A stretch of DNA of 64,000 nt from assembly GCA_018105865.1 (NCBI GenBank), contig CM030832.1, forward strand, positions 23,497,782-23,561,781. The letters are read 5' to 3'. The DNA is from Metaphire vulgaris. Its lineage: Eukaryota > Annelida > Clitellata > Crassiclitellata > Megascolecidae. Shown here piece by piece: positions 1 through 10,960 of the stretch (positions within the stretch are counted from its first letter, which is position 1; each line of letters begins with the position of its first letter). Made by a program: the position numbers and the translations under genes. A model generated the notes under the pieces. That model was not told the DNA's origin, made no database searches, and saw only the letters and a program-made list of their open reading frames with translations.

Positions 1-199
1 AGCGCTGCCCTAAAACAATGAATATAATTTTCAGTCATGCGTTCGCTACTTTCTTCATGTTGGTCTTGTCTTGCTGTTTTGGTCTTTCTGGTCTCTGGAA
101 TGTAAAGTTCAACCTCTGATTGTTGAGATGTAGAAGCGAACGCTTCACCTGTAATATTAAATATTCTATGATTACATTACAAACCATTTAGGTGCTGTA

Positions 200-534
200 T
201 TCAATTTGAAGTAATTAATCGAAGACTGCATGAAGACGGACAAGCAAAAAAGGTCGTTAATTGCAAAGTTGCCAGGTGGAAAGTGTCTTGCCCCCTGGAA
301 AATAGTGAAATGGCGTCTTTGAGCAGAAGCGGCTCCAGGATTTGGCAAGTGGTGGTGGTGGTGGAAGGGGGGGGGGCTCCGTTGTGGTGGTAAGTTCTAA
401 GCATAGGGGACCATACATTTGTTGGTAGGTATGTATAGTAGTAGTAAGTATAGGCTCCCAACTGGGGACCACTGGGGCTCCAGACATTCAATAGGGGCAC
501 GGGCCCCCCGGGCTCTCATGTGGAGCCACCACTG
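200..534. mobile_element. hAT-like MITE fragment
   Basis: The stretch from 324 (CAGAAGCGGCTCCAGGATTT) to 534 (GTGGAGCCACCACTG) has imperfect inverted ends of the CAG...CTG kind seen in clearer copies further on. A reverse-strand copy of the shared internal block (GACAAGCAAAAAAGGTC) lies just outside at 240-258, so the element may be larger or two pieces may abut. No 8-bp target duplication is visible, so this is an old or truncated copy. The G-rich centre gives only low-complexity ORFs. Confidence 0.45.
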
Positions 535-896
535 ATTAGCAGCAGCAAGCAGAAGTAGCGATAATTAGGAGTTGAATTGTTGAATATTTGTTGAATGGGA
601 GCTTAGCTCCCAAATGCCTGTTTAACTTACAAAATTGGGCGAAGAATTTTTTGCTCGTTAGCAGTATTTAAAAAACGGCGACCATCACCCCTTCGTCAAT
701 TTGAAAACTACTGGCGTTGAAACAGAGTGGAACACGGATGTTCGATTTTTCATTTTACTTCGCCAGAAAGAGATTCTCTTTTGATGATGTCAGACGAAGG
801 AAACCGATTTCCAATTAGATTATTAGAAACGTCGAAATAATCAGATTACGGTCCAATGCATCGCTGACAAAAGGCTGTCGGGCGAAGCAGAGTGCA

Positions 897-942
897 AAAG
901 AAGAAGAAGAAGAAGAAGAAGAAGAAGAAGAAGAAGAAGAAG
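897..942. repeat. (GAA)n microsatellite
   Basis: About fifteen GAA units. The poly-Ser and poly-Leu ORFs read through it on the minus strand are artefacts of the repeat. The flanks on both sides (535-896 and 943-1310) show no exon or element I recognise. Confidence 0.95.
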
Positions 943-1310
943 GGAGAGGGGGAGTAGAATAAGAAGAAGGCGGTGAAAGAGCAGGAGATGGGACATACGC
1001 GAGGGAAGACCCGCGAGACGTTGACTGTGGCGTTTTGATAGCAATTTCACGGCACTTAATAGAATAGAACTTTTCACAGAAATCGTCTGTATTAGAATAT
1101 CTCACGTGGAAAATTGTGTCCGCTCTGACAGCTCTTGCCCCAATTCAACAATTTCGTTCTAAACGCATCCTACGGCCTTCCTCCGTGGCAACAGCTGTTA
1201 GGCTTTCAGGCTCAATGCACGCAAGATATTGACACGTTAGCGTTAGAAAAATCCTCTCCTACGATCATACATCCGCAGATAGTTTTAATCGAGTTTGTCG
1301 TAAAATCCTG

Positions 1311-1622
<312 letters not shown>

Positions 1623-1924
1623 ACAAAATAATTATAATATTAATAAAATGAAGAGAGTTCGAGTGCTAAATAATTTAGGAGGCTCAGTAAGCCTATGTGA
1701 AAACCACTCTAATTACTCTCAATCTTTAATCTCAATCTTTTTCCTGTAAAAGTTTTGAATCCGTTGATTGTTTCAATTGTCACTCCCTTTCCGTCCAAAC
1801 TGTTCCATTTGTCCACAACCCTTGCATAAAATGTCCTTTCTTGGTTCCACCCTCTGCTTAAACAACAATTTGAATGTGTGGCCTTTTGTGCTGCTATAGT
1901 TAATGTGAACGCAAGCTCTCATTG

Positions 1925-2061
<137 letters not shown>

Positions 2062-2171
2062 TCCTATTTATATGAAAGTGATTCCAACTGGTTGTTATAC
2101 GAGCAGGTTTTCAAATGTTTAATTACAATGTTTTACGTAAATTGCTGTAAATATATAGGTTCATGTGTGTT

Positions 2172-2173
<2 letters not shown>

Positions 2174-2247
<74 letters not shown>
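2174..2247. repeat. (CA)n microsatellite
   Basis: About 36 CA units in the intron just upstream of the first recognisable prickle-like exon. Confidence 0.95.
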
Positions 2248-2249
<2 letters not shown>

Positions 2250-2295
2250 ACATATAATATAATACACTGTTGTTTGGACCTTATGACCTGCGCAG

Positions 2296-2550
2296 GTTCT
2301 TCAGTTCATGAGCTGTTTACCGCATAACCGCATTCCGTACGTTGGCAGCGTCGGAGACAAGTACCGTGTCCGCCAGTTGGTCCGTCAACTCCCCCCTCAG
2401 GACATCGACGCCAGCTGCTGTCAGACTCTCAGCGACGAGGAGAAGAAGGAGCTGTGGCTGTTCGGCGTTCGAAGGAGACAGGAGGCGCTTGGTCGAGGCA
2501 CGGTCAAGGAGCTCACCTCTGCCAGCGATGCTGGTGTCAAGTGTGAACAG
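2296..2550 (+). CDS. prickle: prickle-like exon: C-terminal half of PET domain
   Basis: Preceded by acceptor CTGCGCAG (2288-2295) and followed by donor CAG|GTGAGA at 2551, phase 0. The peptide runs [18 protein letters not shown], continues with the family's QLPPQD and [11 protein letters not shown] motifs, and ends VKCEQ, the first two zinc-ligand context residues of LIM1. The ATG at 2308 is internal, since homology continues upstream of it. Confidence 0.88.
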
Positions 2551-4040
2551 GTGAGATCGTACAAGGTGACTCGTTGGCCCATGTTATCTCACAGGTACAC
2601 CTCGAGCAATCAGGCTACCACCCGAATATTTCGATACTGGAGTGGCTTGTCTTTTATTAGATTTAATTTTGGCGGCTAGACTAAAGCCTGGAATCAGATG
2701 GTTAACCCATTGAGCAGGGGCGGTTCCACGATAGGAATGACTGGGGATGCATCCCCACCGAGGTTTTTTTGCTTGTCAGTCAGCGGTTTCGGGGTTTACT
2801 GGGTCCGAGCCGCAATGCAGAGCGAGCTGATGACATTTTTTGCTTGTCAGCCTTTCCGGCAAAGTTTATTATGTAAAACACTGTTAATGACCTTTTGTGC
2901 TTGTCAATCTTTTTCGGGATTTTGTTGCATCCCTCCCACCAACTTCCTAGAAATTCATTGCATACCTCCAGCAAGAAATCTTGGAGCCTCCACTGACCTA
3001 GAGTTGAAGATGTCTTGAGGGGTTTACGTTTATCAGTGTTGTCAACAAATTAAAATGGGCGTTTGGTTGAAAAGGGCACAGTTTCTAAATATGTAAAATT
3101 GGGAATCTTCTCCCCCACACTAACTGAAGTTTTTCCACACACCATCCGGTTCTATTAAGCGATTCTGGTTTTCCCGTCTATAATAGGAATGGTAACAGAC
3201 TGGGGAGTGGAATTTGAAGCCCCCCGGAAAGAATTCCTCCGTGCGCCCCTGGGAGGACGAATACTAAGGATGGATGTAGTACGGTCCTCGCTGTTGCCGT
3301 CTTCATCAGGGCGCATTAAAACTCCCCTTAGAGGCCATCCACAAATGACGTAACGTGCCTAGGGGGTCCGGACATTTGTACGAAGTGTGACGATGGGAAC
3401 GGGGGTTCTGTGAGTGTGACGTAACGCAATGCAAAATTTTTTAAGATGATGACCTTTTTTGCTTATCAGGCTATTTGGAGAGGAAAAATATAAGGATGTC
3501 AGGTTATTTTTTGGAGAGGGAAAGATGACCTTTTTGTTTTTTGCTTGTCAAGACTTTTCGGGATTTTTTCGGGAGACCGAAAAGGGGAATCGGCCCGTTG
3601 TTACGTCATATTTTAGGGGTCCGACTTTTTTAAACGTCGCGTTACGATGGGGGAGGTCAAAAAGTGTAAAAAAAATCGCTTACGTAATTTATGGACGACC
3701 CCTTACCCCGCCCCGGCCAGTGTAACGCATCGCTTAATCGTCTGATTTGACGTTGGTAGTGTCAGAAGTCGATGGCGAACGACAGCGTGGCGGTGCAGGC
3801 GACGCGCGCCGGGGACCGGTTCCACTGGCATCCCGGCTGCTTCTTCTGCCACGTCTGTCGCGAACTACTCGTCGACCTCATCTATTTCTACCACGAAGGA
3901 AAACTGTTCTGCGGTAGACACCACGCGGAGACGCTGAAACCACGCTGCGCCGCCTGTGACGAGGTCAGACTACTACTACTACTAGTAGTAGTAGTAGTAA
4001 TAATAGTAATAATAATAATAATAATAGTAGTAGTAGTAGC

Positions 4041-4094
<54 letters not shown>

Positions 4095-4566
4095 CAGGGC
4101 CATATTAAAGCGGGAGCTGAAGGGGCTGTAGCCCCCCGGCCTATCATGAAAATAGGTCTACCGATTTTCGAGATAACATTTTTTGCTTGTCAGAAATTTT
4201 CAGTATAGGCGACGGCCTTTTTTTCAACCCCAAAACCCACTCGGACCTTAATCCGGCCCTGGTAGTAGTAGTAGTAGTAGTTGTTGTTGTTTTTGTTGTT
4301 GTATTACCGGTAACCGAATATTTACTGGTTTGGTAGGATTTATCTTGCATTGAAAATCACTGGAGCTCATACATCCCTCTCATCCAACTTTCGTTTGTCC
4401 CTACAGCTGTTATCTTTGATTCTGCAAAAGGACACTAATCTCATTATGCAATTTTCTAGATTTCTTAGATAATTTTTGAATCCATTTATTGTTTCAACTG
4501 CTAGTGACTTTTCGTCCAAATTGTTCCATTTGTCCACAACCTTTGCACTAAAAATTATTTTCCCAC

Positions 4567-4645
<79 letters not shown>

Positions 4646-5792
4646 CAACAGGGGCCTAATAAAAATAAATAATGATTTTTTATAATTATTTGTCAGATAA
4701 TTTTTGGCGACGAGTGTATTGAGGCGGAAGGTCGCAGTTGGCACATGCGCCACTTTGTCTGCGCGCACTGCAGCCGTCTGCTCGGCGGACAGCGTTACGT
4801 CATGCGTGACGAATCTCCCTACTGCTGCGCCTGCTTCGAGCACCTGTTCGCCGACCGATGCCAGACGTGCCAGCAGCCGATAAGCGTCGACAAAGGGCCA
4901 GCTGACCAGCGCCGGGCTTCACTGGCACGCCACGGATGGGTGCTTCTCGTGTAGCGACTGCCGCAGGTGAGCATCCGCGCCTGAAGGTGCGGGCGGTCAG
5001 ATTCGCGTCCTCTCATTAATCTTTCAACGTTGGTTCTATGGCGCGCCTTTCAGCTAATAACTTGCCTGACAGATACACCGGATTAAATGGATCGTCGCTT
5101 GATTAATGAATCGGACAAAATGGAAATTTATATGGCGCAGTAGCGGTGACTGCGATCGAACTGATATATTCACGGGATTATTACCCATCGTGCACTGCGA
5201 GCGTTTCCTTTACTGCTTTCGTTGCTATGATAAACTGCTATCGCGAACAACAGACGCCGATCAGGGCTCAATGCAGTGGGCGTTTCCTGTCGTTAGCCTT
5301 TCCATTCCAGTGACCCTGCTGGCATAATTATATCGGCGTTTGTGTGTTACTGTCACGCCAGTTAGGCCCACTTTTAATCTTGCATGCGGCAGTTTCTTGG
5401 CTTAGTACAGAAATTCTACGTTTTACATTTGTTAAATCGCCCTAGAGTCTCTGGACTCGGTCATGACCATGGCGTTACATCAGCTGTCTTGATAATCAGT
5501 GTTTATTCTAGGCTTTCTCTCTCGGATTTTCCCCCTAAAGTTTTAAAATTACCCCCAAATTTCTTTATGTTGCATTGGGGAATGGAAATCCTTCCAAGTG
5601 TGACGAGTGGGTTTTCTTAGAGAGAGAAAATATAAGGATGACCATTTTTTGCTCGTCAGAGCATTGGAGAAGGATATTAAATATAAATAAGATGACCTTT
5701 TATTTGCTTGTTAAGGTTTTTGGAGAGATACACCTTCTCCCCCAAACATTTTAAAATTCCCCCAATGTCAAGGTGGCTAGAATAACTGCTTG

Positions 5793-5858
<66 letters not shown>

Positions 5859-7446
5859 GGCAAAGACGCCTCATTCTCAATTAATGTTGACGATTGTCCG
5901 CTATTGTTTACGATCTCCAAACCGTTCGAGTACGGAATTGCCTTTATCTGTTACCTTTACCTGCTCTATTTTACAGACTCGATAAGTTTGTTAAAACGAA
6001 GTTCTTCCGTAATTTGTCGAAGTATTGCTAGCAACTGCTTCTTTAATCGTTGCTTAGGTCGCTGCTTGGGACTGTATTCGTTCCTCGCAATGGTCAGATC
6101 CTCTGTTCCCAATGCTCCAATCGTCAAACGTCGAGCTGTGGCGAAGACCAAGATTCGAGCATCTCCAACAACAGCAGCAGCAGCTCGCTACGGCATCAGC
6201 ATCAGCTGCTGCTGCTGCAGCAGTCGAGCGATGCGATTCTTAAGAAGCAGACGTCCTGTAGACGAGCAGACGTCGCACAGAATATCACTGCAGGTGCAGT
6301 CGAGCACTGTGCCTCGGAGAGGGTGCAGGGTCTCCAGGGCGCCAAGAAGAATGACGGGAAAGATTGTCCGGTGCAGTATGACGCTGTTAATACTGTTTCT
6401 GTGAAACAGATCCTGGTCGCAACCGCCGTTGAAAAACCAGGAGACGAGACGATGACAAGACGCATCGGAGAGATCGAGAAACTACCATGTTTTCAGCCGG
6501 ATAGCTACATGATTTCTTCGTCGAATAAGACGCCCGGGAAAACCAATCCGGAGGAACAGACCGAAGGAGGAGAAGCGACGTTAAACAGCGTGCTTCGAAA
6601 TTCGGTGTTGTTGAGTCCAGAAAACGGACAGACACGTCCCACAAGACACAGATGCTCGAAAATACTGAAATACGACCGAGAAGTGCAGCAGCAGCAGCAG
6701 CAGCAGCAGCTGAAGACGGCGAATTCTGCGATCAGTCTTCGCTCCAATTCGTCGAAGCGCGACTCCGTTGGTTTGAAATCGACGAATACTTCCAACAGAA
6801 AAAACACATCGGTTCATTTCGACGCCTCGACCGAAGAGAACGGACCGTCGACAAGGGAGGACCTCAGGTCAGGTTGGCATCGACTGACCAGTTATGCTTC
6901 GGACACAGGGCGACAACACGAGGAAGAGGAGGGCCAGAACGTAGTCTTGTCGACGGTCTTGGGGCCTTGTCCGCCGCCGCCGCACATAACGCCGGCGGGC
7001 GATGGGAACGGTACGCCGATGTTGAACCGCGTTCCCCGTCTGGGCGTTCGTCAGCTCTGGCACGCCGTCAGCGCCTCAGCCGTCCCTCACAACGACTCCT
7101 CCGCCGACCCGGGAGGATCGCACCTCTGACGCCGCGCGTACGGCGCACGGGCGGCGGCCGAGAAGTCCGGACGGACGGTTACTTCAGCGACATCGACCGG
7201 GAGAGCTGGACGAGACAGCGGCGCCTAGACGGGGGGTCCGTCTGCCTGGCAGCGGCTGGGCGGAGCTGGGACCGGTGCAGCACCTGTTCGAGTTCGAGCG
7301 ATTCGGAATTCGACTACTACCTGGAAGGACCGGGTGGAAGAACTGGTCGCGAAACGGTGAAATGGAACGGAGCAACACTGACAACGCTTCAACAGAACAA
7401 GGAAAGAAGAGAGAAACTAAACAGTAAACATTGTCTGGTGTCCTAA
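2296..7446 (+). CDS. prickle: Prickle-like PET/LIM protein gene, 5' end outside window, frame interrupted
   Basis: Four exons can be joined: 2296-2550, 3760-3963, 4697-4966 and 6058-7446. They encode the end of a PET domain, three LIM zinc-binding domains and a long C-terminal tail ending KHCLVS, a CaaX prenylation box as in Prickle proteins. In the family, Prickle acts at the cytoplasmic face of the membrane in the planar cell polarity pathway with Van Gogh and Dishevelled. Sequence evidence is the PET motif [13 protein letters not shown], the LIM1 stretch LLVDLIYFY, and LIM2 LGGQRYVM. Splice sites are GT-AG and the phases agree. The first PET exon(s) are not in the window. Two breaks occur: one extra base at 4894-4900 inside the LIM region, and a frame change between about 6867 and 7127. 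The second could be a 212-bp intron (6868-7079). Either the gene is a recent pseudogene or these are assembly indels; all other zinc ligands and splice sites are intact, which favours a functional gene. Confidence 0.85.
2714..2995. mobile_element. hAT-like MITE in prickle-like intron
   Basis: Ends CAGGGGCGGTTCCACG and TTGGAGCCTCCACTG are degenerate inverted repeats of the CAGTGGCGGTTCC family (compare 8419-8726). It carries the TGGGGATGCATCCCCACC palindrome of that family and three copies of the shared TTTTTGCTTGTCAG block, near 2765, 2830 and 2892. No target duplication is visible. Confidence 0.65.
3331..3702. mobile_element. MITE, TTA target duplication
   Basis: The left end GAGGCCATCCACAAATGACG and right end ATTTATGGACGACCCC are inverted repeats continuing inward as GTAACG/TTACGTAA. 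TTA flanks both sides (3328-3330 and 3703-3705). This matches the pattern of TA/TTA-inserting MITEs. It contains two copies of the shared GCTTGTCAG-type block (3449-3470 and 3524-3550). Confidence 0.75.
3760..3963 (+). CDS. prickle: prickle-like exon: LIM1
   Basis: Acceptor GGTAG precedes TGT at 3760, giving [18 protein letters not shown], which joins CEQ of the previous exon to make the first CxxC of LIM1. The domain continues through [21 protein letters not shown] and CGRHH to PRCAACDE. The donor is GAG|GTCAGA at 3964, phase 0. The ATG at 3772 is internal. Confidence 0.9.
3966..4094. repeat. (TAG)n/(TAA)n microsatellite
   Basis: Trinucleotide tract starting at the donor side of the LIM1 exon. 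It is interrupted by the MITE at 4095 and resumes after it (4262-4302). Confidence 0.95.
4095..4261. mobile_element. hAT-type MITE inserted in (TAG)n
   Basis: Ends CAGGGCCATATTAA and TTAATCCGGCCCTG are inverted repeats. Both flanks carry GTAGTAGT (4087-4094 and 4262-4269), consistent with an 8-bp duplication although the host is itself a TAG repeat. It carries the shared TTTTTTGCTTGTCAG block. A second member is at 12706-12912. Confidence 0.82.
4568..4641. repeat. (TAA)n microsatellite
   Basis: About 24 TAA units in the intron before the LIM2/LIM3 exon. The poly-Asn and poly-Leu ORFs are artefacts. Confidence 0.96.
4697..4966 (+). CDS. prickle: prickle-like exon: LIM2 and first half of LIM3, with one-base insertion
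   Basis: Acceptor TATTTGTCAG ends at 4696. The peptide [20 protein letters not shown] continues through CAHC, GGQRYVM and CCACF to ISVDKG. At AAAGGGCCAGC (4893-4903) one extra base shifts the frame: the unshifted reading hits TAG at 4951, while the alternative frame gives [18 protein letters not shown], an unmistakable LIM3. The donor CAG|GTGAGC is at 4967. With the extra base discounted the exon ends in phase 2 and joins correctly to the next exon. Confidence 0.85.
5624..5790. repeat. MITE-like debris with shared internal block
   Basis: Holds two copies of the polypyrimidine-GCTTGTCAG-type block (5638-5660 and 5693-5715) with CCCCCAAA-type arms, but no clear termini. It is intronic to the prickle-like gene. 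Confidence 0.45.
5793..5858. repeat. (TAA)n microsatellite
   Basis: About 22 TAA units in the last clear intron of the prickle-like gene. Confidence 0.96.
6058..7446 (+). CDS. prickle: prickle-like last exon(s): end of LIM3 and C-terminal tail with CaaX box
   Basis: Acceptor TTGCTTAG ends at 6057; the first base completes the split Arg codon, then [19 protein letters not shown] closes LIM3. The tail is Ser/Gln rich, with a CAG-encoded poly-Gln run near 6690-6710 and [14 protein letters not shown]. This frame stops at 7127-7129. The conserved Prickle C-terminus ([20 protein letters not shown], ending KHCLVS) is in the next frame and stops at 7444-7446. Either one base is lost between about 6652 and 7127, or a 212-bp intron runs from CAG|GTCAGG at 6868 to CTCAG at 7079; its length and phase (AG plus C, a Ser codon) exactly restore the frame. 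Confidence 0.8.
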
Positions 7447-7499
7447 GAAACAAATCAACATAACCAGTCATTCTCTGATATCTTTACAGCAAAGAGAAC

Positions 7500-7686
7500 T
7501 CTGAATCCTCCTCTCGTTCTCTCAGTCTCAGTCTCTTTCTGTGTCTGTCTGTCTCTGCCTCTGCCTGTCTCTGCTTGTTTCTCTCTGTGTCTGTCTCTTG
7601 TCTCTGTGTCTGTCTGCTTGTCTGTCTCTCTAAGTCTCTGTCCGTCTGTCTGTCTCTGTATGTATCTCTCGCTACGTCTGTCTGTG

Positions 7687-7728
<42 letters not shown>

Positions 7729-7810
7729 TCCCTATGCCTGTCTCTTATCGCTGTGTCTGTCTTTCTGTCTGTCTATAGGCCTATGTCTCTCTCTCTCTCT
7801 CTCTGCTCTC
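7500..7810. repeat. CT/CTGT-rich low-complexity tract
   Basis: Degenerate CTGT and CT repeats starting about 50 bp after the prickle-like stop codon, so it lies in the 3' UTR or just beyond. Confidence 0.9.
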
Positions 7811-8410
7811 TCTGAATCAATACAGTTTCTCGTTATAAATCTTTTTTCTCACACATTCAGTTATCCTAATCTTCTGCACGGTGATGAAAATGATGCAAGG
7901 CATTATGATTAGACCTACCTTAATGTATTTCATTCGGAATATAGGCCTACTACTGTAATTGAAGGCAGTCGAAATTATTGCAATTCGTTCAATCATGCAC
8001 GACACAGGGTAAAAACTACTTGTTTTCTACTTGTTTTCTCGTAGCCTCTCTCTCGAGACATTGCACGGTGATCTTGATGAACCATTGGCAAACCCATTTC
8101 CATCAATATGGCAACGTCTTTTGTTTACATTGCTCCGTTTATAATAAGACATTACGCATATGATTCGTAATTTATTCATTGTTAGTTGGCTTCCAAACTG
8201 TATTTAAACGCAATCTTAATAATTGTTGTTTCGTTAAACTGTTGAATATTTTTCCTATATTTTTTTCTTTAACGCATTGATATTTTATTAATCGCAGTCG
8301 TTGTTTGTTGAGAATTTTGGCGTGCGATCGTCTTATCTTGCTATTGTTCTCAAGTTATGCACGCCATGGCGGAACTACTGTAGTAAGCCTTGCCTTGTTA
8401 TTTTAAAGTG
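7811..8410. other. no recognisable feature
   Basis: AT-rich sequence between the prickle-like gene and the next MITE. I see no exon, RNA gene or repeat terminus. Confidence 0.6.
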
Positions 8411-8418
8411 CTCTTCGG

Positions 8419-8726
8419 CAGTGGCGGTTCCAGGATTTCTTGGTGGGAGGGGAGGGGGATGAAATGAATTCATAGGAAGTTGGTTGGAGGATGAAAATAG
8501 AAAAAAAATCAATAAACTTTGCCGAAAAGGCTGACAAACGGGAATTTTTCCCCTAATTTTACTATACTTTTACCCACTTTTACGAAAAAATAGATTTATA
8601 AGCAAAAAAGGTCATCCGCAGTTCCCCCGTAGTTTCAATACAGTTTTACCCAAAAATAGGTCGAAAAAAGTCCGGAAGTCCGGTGGGGATGCATCCCCAC
8701 TCATCCCCCACGTGGAACCGCCACTG
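8419..8726. mobile_element. hAT-type MITE with perfect 8-bp target duplication
   Basis: Inverted ends CAGTGGCGGTTCCAGGATTT and CACGTGGAACCGCCACTG are flanked by CTCTTCGG on both sides (8411-8418 and 8727-8734). It has the same family ends as 2714-2995 and an inner TGGGGATGCATCCCCAC palindrome. The shared block is present on the minus strand near 8600-8618. Confidence 0.92.
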
Positions 8727-8957
8727 CTCTTCGGAGAAAAGTCTTCACATAAAACCAAGGAGTGGAGTGGAGGTAAAACCTCCAGTCCGCCGGTAAATCG
8801 GCAAGACTCATGTGGAAGATTAATAAGAAGATGATTAACTATCTGATTATCCATATTATGGAAATAGTCTTGTTTTAGGGTCTTGTAATTCCAATATTTG
8901 CTGACATGAAAATAACATTAAGACGTATTTGTTTAGAACATCGCACGATAGTTAGGT

Positions 8958-9015
8958 GTGAAGCGCTCTCAACTTAGGCTTCGCCTTGGGCATAGCGCTA
9001 TATAAATTGTCAAAG

Positions 9016-9069
<54 letters not shown>
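8958..9069. repeat. SINE-type 3' tail with (TAA)n
   Basis: The phrase AGCGCTATATAAATTGTC followed by TAA repeats (9019-9069) also ends the elements near 21747 and, in varied form, 59110. It looks like the 3' end of a retroposon family with a simple-repeat tail. Confidence 0.6.
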
Positions 9070-9073
<4 letters not shown>

Positions 9074-10370
9074 TAAGATGAACTGCATTCAATGTATCTT
9101 TATCTTCGGCGTTTTTTATGCACGCCTTCTATACTGTAGTTGAGATGGCTAGGCTTGGGAATTGATAGCAAAGAAAATCAGCTATTGTAACTAATAGATT
9201 AACATTTCACTTGCATGCTACGGTGTTTGCCAACCAGGTTACCGTACTGTTTCCAAGTTCTGTCCAGTTGTACAACATCGTCTCCTAAAGATGAAACCAA
9301 GAAGTTTTTCGATTGTTGAGTCAATAGAAGACATTCTGACGTTTTAGAGTATTTTGTACCAACGGGGCGGTGTTCTAAATGATGACTAACAACCCTTCAC
9401 TGATGGTCGAAAATTCTTGATTCTAGCCCCGCTTGATAAAAAGTTGAAAAGCACTGAATTGCGGGGGAGGTAAAAGTAATAGCTACGTTGCTTATTCCAA
9501 GCTCAAACGAATACAGTATCATGATTTCAACTTAAATTCTCTTTATTATTATTATTTCTAGACAATTTCTCCAGCGCAGTAAACAAGGCTAAGGCCTACG
9601 ACAAAAGCACTTTGACATAATTCTATCAGTTAAATCCTATATTAAATAGGTGTGTTTTTAAGTTCCTAAGAAAGGACCCCGCAGAGACAGTTTCCGACAC
9701 AACGTCTTTGTACGCTATTTCTCTGGCGTCAGTTAATTGATTGATGATTTGATTTAATTTCTCCTCTTGGTGAAAGCTCATACTGTGCCATCCGTTATAT
9801 TTAAATACTGCTGACATACAGGGTAACTGCACGATAAGCATTTTGCGCATTTAAAAGTGTTTTAGTCAGACGTGATTCATTTTTTCAAATGCCAATCATG
9901 AATAGGTTACAGGGTACTTGACGAAACTTAATGTTCTGGCTTCATGTATGCATGTCTTACTAGTACTGTCACGATGTATTGTGTAGATAGCTACTGCGTA
10001 TAATGTTTGACTCATTTCTTGTTGTCATGCGTGAATATTTTATTGTGATCATTTTGTGCGTATTTTGTTGGTTTTATCCTTACTGAAGATAATTTTGCAA
10101 AATCTGCTTCTTCTATTATACAGTAATTTCAATCGTTGAAGCCGTTGGCTTATGGAGTAGCATAACTGCTATGTCAAATAGGTTGTCAATTATCCATAAC
10201 ATTCCGATTGTAATGTATAGACGTCGATGTCCTGTGATTGTCACTGGACCAATCACTAATCGACTCATCAATTATTTAGAAATAAGTAATCGAATATGAC
10301 TCTCTAGCTACAATGAATAAATATCAGTTGGTACACTATTCCCGTCTATTTAGCATATTTGTATTTCTAC
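9070..10370. other. no recognisable feature
   Basis: Unique-looking AT-rich sequence. ORFs are short and resemble nothing I know. Confidence 0.6.
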
Positions 10371-10376
10371 TGAAAT

Positions 10377-10596
10377 GGGGGTGCGGTGGAGCAGTGGTTA
10401 GAGCACTGGTCTGCCAATTTTGAGGTCCGTGGTTCAACTTCCGGCCGCGGCAGAAACTTTTCGGTTGTTTCTGATCCAAGCGCCCCCAGTCGACTCAGCT
10501 GCGAATGAGTACATCGTGTGTTAACTCGGTGGAAGGAAAGACTGCGAGGGAAAGGCTGACAATCCGCTCTCATTCAACCGTTGCTATGTAATACTG
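10377..10596 (+). mobile_element. tRNA-derived SINE
   Basis: The head GGAGCAGTGGTTAGAGCACT (from about 10387) is an A-box-like sequence and GGTCCGTGGTTCAACTTCC (10425-10443) a B-box-like sequence, as in RNA polymerase III promoters of tRNA-derived SINEs. The body continues AAGCGCCCCCAGTCGACTCA and GTTAACTCGGTGGAAGGAAA. The body motif recurs at 51734-51790 (reverse), 51990-52030, 54046-54100 and 54530-54580. It is not a functional tRNA: the arms do not fold into a cloverleaf. Confidence 0.75.
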
Positions 10597-10604
10597 AAGG
10601 CGCT

Positions 10605-10889
10605 CAGTGGCTTCTATCCCCCCTGCCGGGCTTAAATCCCCTCCCAAAAAATCACAAATTCCCCCCAAAAATTACAAATTCTCCCTGTTAATTTGCTCCC
10701 TTGTGGACTTAGTATTATATTCAGCTTTTTATCCTTTGTGTTAGGCATAGCTATCATTGATTACGTCGCGGTCAATGTTATTTTGAATCAATATCAGTCT
10801 CGGTTCAGTTCTGATTAGTAGCAAAATATCCCCCCCCCATTTTTTCCGGGCGCAGCCTCGCCCGCCTTAAATAGGGATAGAAGCCCCTG
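10605..10889. mobile_element. hAT-type MITE inserted beside a perfect palindrome
   Basis: Inverted ends CAGTGGCTTCTATCCC and GGGATAGAAGCCCCTG are flanked by AAGGCGCT on both sides (10597-10604 and 10890-10897). The interior has C-rich and A-rich tracts. The right copy of the duplication is also the first 8 bases of the palindrome at 10890-10960. Confidence 0.88.
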
Positions 10890-10960
10890 AAGGCGCTAAC
10901 CCTTCGGTTCTCCCGTACGGGCGCTGAGCCCGTACGGGAGAACCGAAGGGTTAGCGCCTT
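10890..10960. repeat. perfect inverted repeat, 33-bp arms and 5-bp loop
   Basis: The left arm 10890-10922 pairs base for base with 10928-10960 around the loop GCTGA. The centre contains CCCGTACGGG in each arm. Such a perfect arm is unusual in this otherwise diverged sequence; it could be a young foldback, an RNA hairpin source or a palindrome-forming assembly artefact. Confidence 0.95.

Noticed and set aside
10377..10450. A second tRNA gene
   Set aside because: It has A- and B-box-like motifs, but acceptor and anticodon arms do not pair; it is the head of a SINE.
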